A stretch of 64,000 bases of DNA from AV69 sp963742315 (GCA_963742315.1 CAVULE010000003.1:186001-250000), one strand, 5' to 3'. Positions 41,568 through 50,692 are shown, counted from the first letter of the stretch. The notes: generated from the sequence alone by a model not told the origin. Translations and numbers: made by a program.

Positions 41568-42972
41568 ACCGCGATCGATTGCGTCCCAGCTTGTCCTCCT
41601 CTTTACCCTGGCCGCAGCATTCCTTCTCTCCTGTGGGCTCGGCGCCTTTTACTTGCTCGTAGTTCGCCACGCCTTTGAAGAAGACAATGAATTTCTTGCT
41701 GATAGGTTATCGGCTTTACGCGGCGAGTTAAGCCAGACGGGCGGCCTTGGCAGCCTGACTGCGACATTACGGAATCCACACGCGAGCAAAGTCGAGGCTT
41801 ATTGGGTGCGAGTGATTGATTCCAAAGGTGACATCGTCACCGAAACCCCAAAAATGAGCAGCTTTTTGCCTCCCGCTATCTTTCCTGATCCTCAGGATAA
41901 GAATTCGGTCTACCGGCCAAAGGATTATCGAATCAGTAAGAAGCTATTTTCGCTCCTCGCAACATTTGAAGAGGCCGATGGCCAACCCTACGTCATCCAA
42001 CTCGCTCAAGACCGGTCGAGCGACGAGAAGTTCGCCACGCAATTTGCTTCCGTCTTTGGAGGCGTCCTGGCACTGGGAATCCTGGCCTCCGCCGTCATTG
42101 CAATTGCGGTCACCAAACGCGGCTTGTTGCCACTACAGCAGATGACGCAATCGCTCGAACGCATCGACCCTAATCATCTTAATGAACGCGTGGGCAGAAC
42201 GACGTGGCCGCGCGAACTTCATCCGGTCGCTACTGCCTTCGACGAAATGCTGGCCCGGCTGGAAAATTCGTTCACCAAACTTTCGCAATTCTCCGCCGAT
42301 CTTGCTCATGAACTTCGCACGCCGATTTCGAATATCCGGGGAGAAGCTGAAGTCACTTTAACCCGGCCGCGCACCTTGGAGGAGTATCGCACTGTCATTG
42401 AATCGATCGCCGCCGAATGCGAAAGACTCTCGGGTGTTGTCGACAACCTGTTATTTCTCGCGCGCGCAGAAGCGGTGGATCGCCAAATCGAACGAAATGT
42501 CTTTGGCGCACGCCCCGCGATCGAAAAGATCGCCGCTTATTATCGGACGGTCGCGGAAGAGCGTGGTATTTCCATTACCAACAAAGGTGACGGGGACGTC
42601 TATGCCGACGCCCGATTGTTCGATCGTGCTTTGAGTAATCTTCTCGACAACGCGCTCCGCTTCACTCCTGACGGCGGCAAAATTATCATCGCTACCGAGA
42701 TCAAACCTGATCGAACCGAGCTGGCGATCGAAGACACCGGCTGTGGAATTCCTCCACAACATCTCCCGCGCATATTCGACCGATTCTATCGGGCTGATTC
42801 GTCGCGCAGTTCACAGGGAACAGGCCTGGGTCTGGCCCTGGTAAAATCCATCACCGATCTCCATGGTGGATCAGTCGAGGTGGCAAGCGAAGTTAATCGC
42901 GGCACAACTGTGACCCTTACTTTCCCGGCGAAACCTATGGATGATCCTGCAGGCGCGCCAACGCGAGAATAG
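41548..42972 (+). CDS. Sensor histidine kinase, heavy-metal-sensor-like
   Basis: A 474-residue kinase. It has membrane helices near 14-38 and 168-188 flanking a periplasmic sensor of about 130 residues, then a HAMP domain (RGLLPLQQMTQSLERI). The phospho-acceptor is His254 in ADLAHELRTPISNIRGEAE. The ATP site is NLLDNALRFTPDGG, EDTGCGIPP and GTGLGLALVKSI. The layout matches the CusS/CopS group, but the sensor has no obvious metal-ligand pattern. It overlaps the following gene's open frame and is likely co-transcribed with it. Confidence 0.92.
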   Translation: MFLSQTRPRSIASQLVLLFTLAAAFLLSCGLGAFYLLVVRHAFEEDNEFLADRLSALRGELSQTGGLGSLTATLRNPHASKVEAYWVRVIDSKGDIVTETPKMSSFLPPAIFPDPQDKNSVYRPKDYRISKKLFSLLATFEEADGQPYVIQLAQDRSSDEKFATQFASVFGGVLALGILASAVIAIAVTKRGLLPLQQMTQSLERIDPNHLNERVGRTTWPRELHPVATAFDEMLARLENSFTKLSQFSADLAHELRTPISNIRGEAEVTLTRPRTLEEYRTVIESIAAECERLSGVVDNLLFLARAEAVDRQIERNVFGARPAIEKIAAYYRTVAEERGISITNKGDGDVYADARLFDRALSNLLDNALRFTPDGGKIIIATEIKPDRTELAIEDTGCGIPPQHLPRIFDRFYRADSSRSSQGTGLGLALVKSITDLHGGSVEVASEVNRGTTVTLTFPAKPMDDPAGAPTRE

Positions 42973-42991
42973 CAAGAGAGGATTCCTTGGA

Positions 42992-43906
42992 ATGAAAATT
43001 AAGGTCTTATTCTTGTTAGTTATAACAATTCTTAATGCCACGGGCGCCACCATAGATACCGCGCAGATTGATCAGCTGACAGGTCTAAAAGGCAAACTCA
43101 ATGAAAAGGAAGGCGCCTACAAAATCAGTTTCACCCGCGAGGATGTCACGGTTTTCGTCGATCGTTGGAAAATACCGGCTTTCATGGGACTCAGCACCTG
43201 GGCCGCATTTACCAAAGCCACGCATAGTGAAGCCATGGTCATGGGTGACACCGTTCTATTAGAGGATGAAGTTAATCTTGCGACGTTCGTGGCCCTGGAA
43301 AGCGGCCTGAGCGTTACCGCTTTGCACAACCATTTCTTTTTTGATCACCCCAGACTGTTCTTCATGCACATTGAAGGCGAAGGCACGGTCGAGCATCTCG
43401 CCTCCTCGGTCCGCCTTCTTTACGATAAGGTCAGAGAGTTTCGCACCGCCCACCCTACCCCCGCCGATTCCTTCCTCAAGCCGGCCTTGCCTGACATCAG
43501 CACGATTACCGCCGATCCATTGAATAAAATTTTTCGCAGCAGCGGTCAGGTGAACAAGGGCATGATAAAATTCACCTTCGGGCGTCCCGCGAAACAGCAC
43601 GGCGTGGCTATCGAAAGCACGATGGGGGTCAACACCTGGGTGGCTTTTGCCGGTAGTGATGAGAATGCGGTGGTTGATGGAGACTTCGCCGTCACGGAAA
43701 ACGACCTGCGACCGGCCCTGAAATCATTGCGAGAAGCAGGCATCAACATCGTTGCTATCCACTCGCACATGATTGGCGAAGAACCGCGGATTGTTTTCTT
43801 TCACTATTGGGGACGCGGTCCAGCCCAAAGCCTCGCCCAAAGTATCCAGAAAGCTTTACCGGCCACGGGTGGGACACCGGCAAAACCTTATGCCGGTGTT
43901 AGGTAA
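42992..43906 (+). CDS. Exported DUF1259 protein (LppY/LpqO family)
   Basis: A 304-residue protein with a signal peptide (MKIKVLFLLVITILNATGA) and two DUF1259 repeats. The first contains LSVTALHNHFFFDHPRLFFM, the second INIVAIHSHMIGEEPRIVFF. The duplicated HNH/HSH patterns could bind a metal. The ATG at 42992 follows a weak GGA and is preferred to upstream starts that overlap the kinase. Position directly behind the two-component system suggests it is either the regulated output or a sensing accessory. Confidence 0.82.
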   Translation: MKIKVLFLLVITILNATGATIDTAQIDQLTGLKGKLNEKEGAYKISFTREDVTVFVDRWKIPAFMGLSTWAAFTKATHSEAMVMGDTVLLEDEVNLATFVALESGLSVTALHNHFFFDHPRLFFMHIEGEGTVEHLASSVRLLYDKVREFRTAHPTPADSFLKPALPDISTITADPLNKIFRSSGQVNKGMIKFTFGRPAKQHGVAIESTMGVNTWVAFAGSDENAVVDGDFAVTENDLRPALKSLREAGINIVAIHSHMIGEEPRIVFFHYWGRGPAQSLAQSIQKALPATGGTPAKPYAGVR

Positions 43907-44412
43907 GAACGTCGGCTTCTGTTACAAGATTGGTTGGTTTCCTGTAACTACTTCACTCCAAGAAGCTTAAAAAGGCTTCTTGATAAATTGTCTTTCTCTC
44001 TGCCCATTCGAGGGTCGGACAAGCTTACACACTTCTTATATTTGACGATCGACCATTTCAGGTCAAATAGCTTTTTATCACCCGTCTGTAAGTGTCCACT
44101 ATAATGATACATATAGAGGCTTGCTCGTCGTATTTTGCCTGCCGGGACAAATTGCTGGCACGGCCAGTGCTCTTTGAGAGGTTCTGATTTCCCACGCGGC
44201 GTGTTTTACTACGTCCTGCTGCGGCGTTTAACAACGTGGCGCGTTGAGGAACTCCCCACGCTAGCCTCTCCCTGCAAAGGGAGAGGCGAACGGGTGGCAT
44301 CAGAGGCCGGCCCGGATAAACGATACGCTTCTTATACGAGTTCGCGTTCGGCGGCAGGTCTCGCACGCCCTCTCTTGAATCCAAAGATGCCGTGGTTACA
44401 GTCGAGACACTA
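43907..44412. other. Long spacer with palindromic remnants
   Basis: About 500 bases without a convincing gene. AAGCTTAAAAAGGCTT near 43962 is a small palindrome. GCCTCTCCCTGCAAAGGGAGAGGC (44260-44283, with an 8-10 bp stem) is a clear hairpin. TGGCAC-N5-GTGCT at 44156-44171 is a one-mismatch sigma-54-like site, 240 bases from the next gene. Base composition is lower in GC than the flanking genes. Confidence 0.5.
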
Positions 44413-44628
44413 ATGGTCGATACCATTCTTGGGGCACTGAAATGGGGCGTCGTTGGCTTCGTGGTGACGCTTTTTTTGATGGTACTGTTCGAGGCGAGTC
44501 GCATTCACGATGATATCCCCGTCCCGGAGTTCAAACGCCGGCACACGCGGCGCACTACCATTGTCCTCTCCATTTTTGCCGGCATCCTCTCGGGGCTGGT
44601 CTGGCTGCTGGTGCAGCGCCTGGATTAA
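44413..44628 (+). CDS. Small two-helix membrane protein
   Basis: A 71-residue protein with membrane helices near 6-27 (LGALKWGVVGFVVTLFLMVL) and 47-65 (TTIVLSIFAGILSGLVWLLV), joined by a charged loop ending KRRHTRRT. The function is unknown. The ATG at 44413 is preferred to the GTG at 44392. The VOC-domain gene follows. Confidence 0.55.
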   Translation: MVDTILGALKWGVVGFVVTLFLMVLFEASRIHDDIPVPEFKRRHTRRTTIVLSIFAGILSGLVWLLVQRLD

Positions 44629-44704
44629 ATGCCAAGGGCGAGACATCTGTTTCTTCAGCCAGGCTCGATATCATAATACGAAAATTCCGTTTGTTCTTGG
44701 TGCG

Positions 44705-45064
44705 GTGGGGCATTTCGGGCTGGCAGTGCGCGACCCGAAGAAGAGCGCCCGATGGTTTCAGCGTACACTTGGGTTACGCAAAGAATTCGACTTCCAGAAC
44801 GGTGTTGCGATCGGAAACGACAACATCACTATCGCTCTCTTCAAAGGGAAACCATCGCCCTCGACACTTGACCACATGTCTTTCCATTTGCCGGATATGG
44901 CAACACTGAGAAAAGCGCTGGCACACTTGAAGAAGCACAAAGTTAGCCTCGAAGATCCCGGTGACGAGATCGGGCCGGAAGCTCCAGACTCCAAACATAT
45001 GGGACTGTGGTTCCATGATCTTGACGGCTATCGCTGGGAGCTTTCGGTTCAGGGTGGCAAATAA
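44705..45064 (+). CDS. VOC-family (glyoxalase-like) protein
   Basis: About 119 residues from the GTG at 44705, which is where VOC proteins normally begin (VGHFGLAVRDPKKSARWFQ). The two beta-alpha-beta3 units include ITIALFKGKP, DHMSFHLPD and the C-terminal MGLWFHDLDGYRWEL. A His near the start, Glu near the end and His in the middle could bind a metal. The substrate is unknown. The longer upstream frame overlaps the small membrane gene and is not used. Confidence 0.75.
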   Translation: MGHFGLAVRDPKKSARWFQRTLGLRKEFDFQNGVAIGNDNITIALFKGKPSPSTLDHMSFHLPDMATLRKALAHLKKHKVSLEDPGDEIGPEAPDSKHMGLWFHDLDGYRWELSVQGGK

Positions 45065-45166
45065 CAGCGATTAGCTCAGTTTTTCTCTCCCTGCTCCCAC
45101 CTCCCCGCTTCTTGCTGCTCCGTTTTTCTCTTTTTTACTTTCCGCTTTTTACTTTCATGGTACGCA

Positions 45167-46051
45167 ATGCCCAGGCCCGTATCCGTCCGCTCCGGTCAGG
45201 TTGAGTTTCTCAAACTTAATCTCGAAAAGAAGGAATGGCGCGACACTTACCAACGGTTATTGGCTTTAACCTGGCCAGAGTTCGCCGCTCTCATCGCGGG
45301 CGTTTATATCGTGATCAACCTCGTCTTTGCAGAGTTCTACGCCCTCGGCGGCGAATCCATTGCTGGAATGACGCCGGGCTCTTACTACGAGGCGTTCTTT
45401 TTCAGTGTGCAAACTCTCGCGACTGTCGGTTACGGCCACTGGTATCCACAAAACCTTTACGGCCACGTCGTCACGACCGTCGAAATCATCACTGGCATGT
45501 TCGGACTCGCGGTCATGACTGGTTTGATCTTTGTCCGCTTCTCCCGGCCGGCTGCCCGAATTCTATTCAGCAAACCAATTGTCATCGGAACATTGAATGG
45601 GCGACCTACCCTGATGTTACGGGTGGGCAACCTGCGCGCGCAAAGTATGGTCGAAGCGGAATTCAGAATAATGTTCACCCGTGATGAACCCATTGTGGAA
45701 GGTGACACCTTCAGACATTTCTATAATTTGAAACTGCATTTCGACCGCCTTATCTCCTTTCCGGCTGCACTCACCCTTCGTCATACCATTGACGAGCAAA
45801 GCCCACTTCATGGCGAGACGCCGGAATCGCTTAGAGCAAGCAGAGCCTTATTCACCGCTTCGGTCGTCGGAATTGACCCCGTTATTCCGGCGGCGGTACA
45901 AACCCAAAAAGATTATGATTGGCGCGACGTCCGTTTTGGCGAACGCTTTGTCGAAATCTATACTGAATCGGGAGATAGAAAGCTTACGGTCGATTTCGGT
46001 CGCCTCCATGATACCGAGCCGGTGGGTGAACAGTCGAGCTCACGTCAGTAG
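45167..46051 (+). CDS. KirBac-type inward-rectifier potassium channel
   Basis: A 294-residue channel. It has an amphipathic slide helix near 20-36, the outer helix at about 36-58, a pore helix with selectivity filter TVGYG at 86-90, the inner helix at about 97-123, and a C-terminal immunoglobulin-like cytoplasmic domain (VIGTLNGRPTLMLRVGNLR onward). This order is that of KirBac channels. It should pass K+ across the inner membrane. The preceding spacer (45065-45166) is rich in T/C runs with two TTTTTACTTTC units. Confidence 0.9.
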   Translation: MPRPVSVRSGQVEFLKLNLEKKEWRDTYQRLLALTWPEFAALIAGVYIVINLVFAEFYALGGESIAGMTPGSYYEAFFFSVQTLATVGYGHWYPQNLYGHVVTTVEIITGMFGLAVMTGLIFVRFSRPAARILFSKPIVIGTLNGRPTLMLRVGNLRAQSMVEAEFRIMFTRDEPIVEGDTFRHFYNLKLHFDRLISFPAALTLRHTIDEQSPLHGETPESLRASRALFTASVVGIDPVIPAAVQTQKDYDWRDVRFGERFVEIYTESGDRKLTVDFGRLHDTEPVGEQSSSRQ

Positions 46052-46077
46052 TTCGAACAACCAACCGTAACGCAACG

Positions 46078-47247
46078 GTGCCCGATCGGCAAAAGTCACT
46101 TACCGCCGCGCGTGCATTTCGATTTGTCCTCATCCTCGGAATTGCCAACGGCTTCGCTGATCTCACCTATGAAGGCGCACGCAGCGTCACTGGCCAATTC
46201 CTGGGATATCTCGGTGCAAGGGCTGCTGTTATTGGTTTCACTGCCGGACTCGGAGAACTACTCGGCTACTCGTTACGTTCTCTAAGCGGTTATCTTGGCG
46301 ACAAGACCGGCAGGTACTGGTTGGTTGCGATCATCGGATACAGTGTGAATATGCTGGCGGTGCCAGCACTGGCTCTAGCCGGCAACTGGCCTCTTGCTGC
46401 CGGCCTGATCGTCGCTGAGCGAACAGGACGCGCCATCCGCAAACCATCTACTGACGCAATGCTATCATTCGCCGGCCACAAACTTGGCCGCGGTTGGGTC
46501 TTCGGCTTGAACGAAGCATTCGACCAGGCTGGGGCAACCCTGGGACCGCTCATCATTTCATTCGTGTTATTCAGGCATGGTAGTTATCGAACCGGTTTCG
46601 CGCTGCTGCTCATCTCCGCGCTCCTTACTATCGCGATTGTTTTCGTGGCCAGTAACCTTTTCCCTAATCCGCGCGAGTTGGAGGCAGGTCATGGTTTGGA
46701 AGCGAAAGGACTTTCGCGTTCCTACTGGCTTTATCTGGTTGCGGGCGCTTTTATCGCCGCCGGTTTTGCCGATTTCTCGCTCATCGCCTACCACTTTCAA
46801 AGAAGCGGATCGGTCGCCGGCCCCGTAATTCCAATCTACTACGCCGTCGCGATGGCTTTGGGCGGGGCAAGTGCCCTCGTTTTCGGAAAATGGTTCGACC
46901 GAGCTGGTCTACCTATCCTGATTGCCGTCTTCTTCGTTTCTTCTTTTTTCGCGCCTCTTGTCTTTTTCGGACAGTCTTGGGTTGTCCTTGGTGGAATGAT
47001 TCTTTGGGGAATCGGCATGGGCGCCCAGAATTCGCTTCTGAAGTCCGTCATCGCTCCTCTGCTTCGACGCGACATCCGCGCCACCGGCTTTGGTCTATTC
47101 GATACTGGTTTCGGCGTCTCCTGGTTTCTTGGCAGTTGGGTGATGGGTATTCTCTACGAGAAATCGCTTCTTATCCTCGTCACCTTCTCAGTCGTCGTAC
47201 AATTGATCTCCCTTCTGGTTTTCGCTCTCGCAAAACGCGCAGATTAG
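46078..47247 (+). CDS. MFS transporter
   Basis: A 389-residue protein with about 12 membrane helices. The conserved loop after helix 2 is GYLGDKTGRYW and the inter-domain loop is RTGRAIRKPSTDAMLS, the form seen in a group of bacterial MFS carriers of unknown substrate. A GTG start at 46078 lies 26 bases after the channel gene, suggesting co-transcription. Confidence 0.85.
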   Translation: MPDRQKSLTAARAFRFVLILGIANGFADLTYEGARSVTGQFLGYLGARAAVIGFTAGLGELLGYSLRSLSGYLGDKTGRYWLVAIIGYSVNMLAVPALALAGNWPLAAGLIVAERTGRAIRKPSTDAMLSFAGHKLGRGWVFGLNEAFDQAGATLGPLIISFVLFRHGSYRTGFALLLISALLTIAIVFVASNLFPNPRELEAGHGLEAKGLSRSYWLYLVAGAFIAAGFADFSLIAYHFQRSGSVAGPVIPIYYAVAMALGGASALVFGKWFDRAGLPILIAVFFVSSFFAPLVFFGQSWVVLGGMILWGIGMGAQNSLLKSVIAPLLRRDIRATGFGLFDTGFGVSWFLGSWVMGILYEKSLLILVTFSVVVQLISLLVFALAKRAD

Positions 47248-47340
47248 TCCGTGCCCGCAAATAACCCGCAGTCGTCTTACAATCGGCAATCCTGCTGGGT
47301 ATACGTTTGGATGTGATGTAGCGCGGCCATCATGGTGCTG

Positions 47341-47470
47341 GGTAGCGCACGCGTCTCGCGTGCTGTTTTCCGCGTCCCGCGGAAACAGGCTTTGTGAATT
47401 CGTAGCCGTCGAGGGAAAAAGTCCGCGACGGTGAGACACCGTCGCCAGCACGCGAGACGCGTGCGCTACC
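47341..47470. repeat. GTAGCGCACGCG element with perfect 25-bp ends
   Basis: Positions 47341-47365 and 47446-47470 are perfect 25-base inverted repeats, each itself a hairpin around TCT. Between them are TTTCCGCG-TCC-CGCGGAAA and GCGACGGTG-AGA-CACCGTCGC. The left half matches 16257-16304. The element lies between the convergent MFS and OsmC genes. Confidence 0.9.
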
Positions 47471-47540
47471 TAACCATATTTACCGCCACACGAATTTCCG
47501 GTACAAGCTCAGTCCGGTCCTCGAAGGGTTTCCTCGACTC

Positions 47541-47999
47541 TCAACGATCAAACCCTTTCTCTTTTGTCCTGATATTGATCTCCGAAGTAAGCGTCCGATG
47601 CACCGGGCATTTATCCGCGATTTCCATTAACTTGGATCGCTGTTCGGCCGTGAGTTGGCCAGTCATTTTAATCTCGCGCTCAATTCGATCGATCTTTCCT
47701 TCTCTGGTTTCGCACTCGGCACAATCGGCTGCATAAATCTTCGAATGGGACAATAAAACTGTTACCTCTTCCAGCGGCCAACCTTTTCGCCGGGCGTAAA
47801 GCGAGATCGTCATCGATGTGCAACTGCCGAGCGCGGCCAGGAGCATATCGTACGGTGAGGGCCCCGTGTCGGTCCCACCAGAAGAAACCGGCTCGTCACC
47901 AGTGAGACGATGCGAACCAATTTGAATCTCCTGCGCAAAGCCGGTCGCGTTGCCGCGAACAATTACATGCGACAGATTGTTGGTCCTACCGTCCCCCAT
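47541..47999 (-). CDS. OsmC/Ohr-family peroxiredoxin-like protein
   Basis: A 152-residue protein with both catalytic cysteines: Cys60 in LLAALGSCTSMT and Cys131 in DKCPVHRTLTSE. GPSPYDMLLAAL and the long central helix are typical. Family members reduce organic hydroperoxides with a dithiol. A short-chain YhfA-like subgroup is also possible. It lies alone on the minus strand between two MFS genes. Confidence 0.88.
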   Translation of the reverse strand: MGDGRTNNLSHVIVRGNATGFAQEIQIGSHRLTGDEPVSSGGTDTGPSPYDMLLAALGSCTSMTISLYARRKGWPLEEVTVLLSHSKIYAADCAECETREGKIDRIEREIKMTGQLTAEQRSKLMEIADKCPVHRTLTSEINIRTKEKGFDR

Positions 48000-48125
48000 T
48001 TGTGAATAGGAATGAAGACTATGCTGACGACTGTCTTGCGTCGAATTGTTTGTATTCCGGCCTCGTCGGCCTGATAAGTCAGCGAAATCGCCAACTCGTG
48101 TTCGTTGTCACCCGCTTGATGTCAA

Positions 48126-49400
48126 ATGGAAGCGCCAAATCAACCAGAAATAAGTCCCGGGAAGCAGTTCGCCGATTTCTTCGCGCTCAAACGTAATCTG
48201 GTCATCATCCTGGTCGCGATCTTCGTCATCGGGACAGGTGAGGAATTATGGATGCGTTTCGTCCCGAAATATCTCCAAACCCTCGGTGCGAGCGTGTTCG
48301 TCATTGGCCTTTACGATGCTCTGCGCACTTTAATCAGCGCGATCTATGCCTATCCCGGAGGCTTGCTAGCCGACCGGTGGGGACACCGGCGCGCTTTCAT
48401 CACCTTCAACCTGGTTTCGATCGCTGGTTATGCACTCGTCCTCCTCATTCCGCATTGGGGTGCAGTCATCGCCGGAATGTTTTTGTTTCTCTCCTGGACC
48501 TGTTTTTCTCTCCCCGCCGCCTTCTCGCTCGTCGGCGCTAGCGTTGCAGCCAACCGATACTCGATGGGGATCGGCGTTCAGATGGTAATCAAGCGCGTGC
48601 CGATCATGGTCGCGCCGCTGGTGGGTGGAATCTTGATCGATCGCTTCGGCGTCATCCCGGGAGTGCGCGTCGCGCTGATTATCTCGATCCTGCTCGCAGG
48701 CGCTACCTTCATCGCCCTCCGGGAATTACGGGAAGAAGTAAAAGAAAGTGAAGAGACTGTGCCAATGCCTGAGCGGTGGAATTTTCTGCGCTGTCTACGC
48801 GAGTTCGACGCGCCGATGCGATGGTTGTTGCTTAGTGACATCTTGGTTCGCTTTTGCGAACGAATCCCTTTCGCCTGGGTCGTGATCTTCGCCATGGATT
48901 ACGCCGGGGCCAGTGGAGAACAAGTAGGCCTTCTCACCACGATCGAAGTACTGGTCGCAACCATATGCATTATTCCCAGTTCCCACTTTGCGGATAAACA
49001 ACAGCGCGAACCTTTTGTTGTCACCACCTTCGTTATGTTCACGCTTTTCCCGATTGTATTGCTTTTCTCACGGAGCTTTCCCGCGTTAATGATCGCCTTC
49101 TTTATTCGCGGACTGAAAGAGTTTGGCGATACCTCACGCAAAGCTCTCATCGTCAGTTACAGCGAACCGGAACGACGTGGCCAAATGATCGGCGCCTATT
49201 ACTTGATCCGCGACTCGATCGTGAGTGTCGGAGCAATTCTCGGAGCGTACCTTTGGAGTCGAAGTCCCGTGGCCAATTTTCTCGGCGCGGCCGCATTTGG
49301 CATTGCCGGAACAATCCTTTACCTCAGGGCAACACGCCACGAACGGCGAAGGGCGCGCGAGAATATCAAATTAGATATTTCCCGACTGCGTCTGAAATAG
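48126..49400 (+). CDS. MFS transporter
   Basis: A 424-residue protein with about 12 membrane helices. Following helix 2 is the loop GGLLADRWGHRRAF, and the matching second-half loop is SHFADKQQREPF. IKRVPIMVAPLVGGILIDRFG is conserved in this carrier group. No substrate can be assigned. The N-terminus from the ATG at 48126 is a hydrophilic stretch of about 25 residues. Confidence 0.85.
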   Translation: MEAPNQPEISPGKQFADFFALKRNLVIILVAIFVIGTGEELWMRFVPKYLQTLGASVFVIGLYDALRTLISAIYAYPGGLLADRWGHRRAFITFNLVSIAGYALVLLIPHWGAVIAGMFLFLSWTCFSLPAAFSLVGASVAANRYSMGIGVQMVIKRVPIMVAPLVGGILIDRFGVIPGVRVALIISILLAGATFIALRELREEVKESEETVPMPERWNFLRCLREFDAPMRWLLLSDILVRFCERIPFAWVVIFAMDYAGASGEQVGLLTTIEVLVATICIIPSSHFADKQQREPFVVTTFVMFTLFPIVLLFSRSFPALMIAFFIRGLKEFGDTSRKALIVSYSEPERRGQMIGAYYLIRDSIVSVGAILGAYLWSRSPVANFLGAAAFGIAGTILYLRATRHERRRARENIKLDISRLRLK

Positions 49401-49500
49401 AATGCTTTCTTACCAGCGATCATGGAAGCTAAAAACCGAAACAGAGACTTAGGCCTGACGGCATGTCTAAACGGAATTTGGAAATCAAATGTTACTTTTT

Positions 49501-49582
49501 TGTCATGTCGAGCGTAGTCGAGACATCTCTAGTTTTTTCGGAAATAATAGTTAGAGATTCCTCGACTGCGCTCGGAATGACA
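49501..49582. repeat. TGTCATTCC-family inverted repeat, copy C
   Basis: An 82-base element that starts TGTCATGTCGAGCGTAGTCG and ends CGACTGCGCTCGGAATGACA. Compared with copy A, the left and right ends have swapped their TGTCG/TTCCG variants, so it is the same element in the opposite orientation. It ends 40 bases before the cyclodeaminase gene. Confidence 0.9.
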
Positions 49583-49621
49583 GGCTAAGCGAGTTTATCG
49601 AGTATTACGCTAATAAGGCCG

Positions 49622-50524
49622 ATGCAAAATTGCCCAATCGTGCTAGGCGAAGATGACGTCCGAAAGGTTTTACGGATGGAGGATTTGATTCCGACGATGG
49701 CGGATGCGTTGCGAGACCTTTCGGCCGGCGCGGTCTTGCAACCGTTGCGCAGCGTTCTTCCGGTATCTGAGTATGGAGGGTTTTTCGGGGTCATGGCAGC
49801 CTGCGGGCGCGCGCTTGGAGCCAAGTTGGTGACGTTCTATCCGCAAAACAAAGATGTGCCGACGCATCACGCGATGATTTTACTTTTTCGACCGGAAACA
49901 GGCGAACCGTTGGCAGTGATGGATGGCCGGCTCATCACCGAAATGCGCACGGCCGCAGTATCGGCGGTCGCGACGAAGTTACTTGCGCGCGCTGACATCC
50001 ATGTTTTAACGATTCTCGGGTCGGGAGTGCAGGCGCGAAGCCACCTCGAGGCGGTGCGATTGGTGCAGGAGTTTCGCGAGGTGAGAGTTTGGAGCCCACA
50101 CAACGCTGAGCGGTTCGCTCGCGAATTCCAGGTGCACGCGGCACCTTCGGCTGAAGCAGCGGTGCGCGGAGCAGATGTAATTGTAGTAGCCACCTCGGCC
50201 ACGACACCAATCTTACGGGGTGAATGGGTCGCGCCGGGCGCGCACATTAACGCTATCGGCGCGACACGGCCGAATTGGCGCGAGTTGGACGATGAAATAT
50301 TGCAGCGCGCGACGATCTATGTCGAATCGCGGGAGGCCGCACTAAAAGAATCCGGCGACGTCATCGCGGCAGACAAGGCCGTAGTGGAAATCGGCGAAGT
50401 AATCGCCGGCAGCCAACCTGCGCGGAGATCGGCGGACGAGATTACGCTATTTAAGTCGGTCGGCGTAGCGGCGGAGGACGTTGCCGCGGCCGATCTGGTC
50501 TATCAAAGGAAATCACAACGCTAA
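49622..50524 (+). CDS. Ornithine cyclodeaminase/mu-crystallin family protein
   Basis: A 300-residue protein. It has the substrate-side FGVMAACGRALGAKLVTFYP and the MDGRLITEMRTAAVSAVATK block. The NAD(P)-binding loop is ILGSGVQARSHLEA, followed by VIVVATSATTPIL and PGAHINAIGA. Family members are ornithine cyclodeaminase, alanine dehydrogenase or ketimine reductases. Active-site Lys and Asp are in the expected places, but the exact reaction cannot be told. Confidence 0.88.
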   Translation: MQNCPIVLGEDDVRKVLRMEDLIPTMADALRDLSAGAVLQPLRSVLPVSEYGGFFGVMAACGRALGAKLVTFYPQNKDVPTHHAMILLFRPETGEPLAVMDGRLITEMRTAAVSAVATKLLARADIHVLTILGSGVQARSHLEAVRLVQEFREVRVWSPHNAERFAREFQVHAAPSAEAAVRGADVIVVATSATTPILRGEWVAPGAHINAIGATRPNWRELDDEILQRATIYVESREAALKESGDVIAADKAVVEIGEVIAGSQPARRSADEITLFKSVGVAAEDVAAADLVYQRKSQR

Positions 50525-50580
50525 GGCAGCGTTGCGATACCCTGCTGTAGGGTAGACGCCCTACGGAGCCACCTCATGAG

Positions 50581-50692
50581 GAACACAGACTTCCAAGTCT
50601 GTGCGACTAGGGGAGTTTTACTCCGCTGCCATGCAGTCTGAAAAACAGCGAGGAGAATCCTCGCTGGGCGCACAGGCCACAGGCTGTGTTCC
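50581..50692. repeat. Inverted pair of double-hairpin elements
   Basis: Copy 1 (50581-50630) has CACAGACTT-CCA-AGTCTGTG then GGAGT-TTT-ACTCC. Copy 2, on the minus strand (50645-50692), has the same scaffold GAACACAG..CTGTGCG with other arms (AGCGAGGA-TTC-TCCTCGCT). A third copy is at 56300-56348. Upstream, 50515-50576 holds two smaller hairpins (CAACGCT/AGCGTTG and GTAGGG/CCCTAC). Confidence 0.8.

Noticed and set aside
44156..44171. Second sigma-54-like site, TGGCAC-GGCCA-GTGCT
   Set aside because: It has one mismatch in the -12 box and lies about 240 bases from the next gene, so it is not reported as a promoter.
44058..44504. 148-codon minus-strand frame in the long spacer
   Set aside because: It is basic, Ser/Thr/Arg-rich and low in structure, crosses a hairpin and overlaps the small membrane gene, with no ribosome-binding site.
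50581..50692. CRISPR array
   Set aside because: Units are palindromic, unequal in length, inverted and without regular unique spacers, and no cas gene is present in the window.
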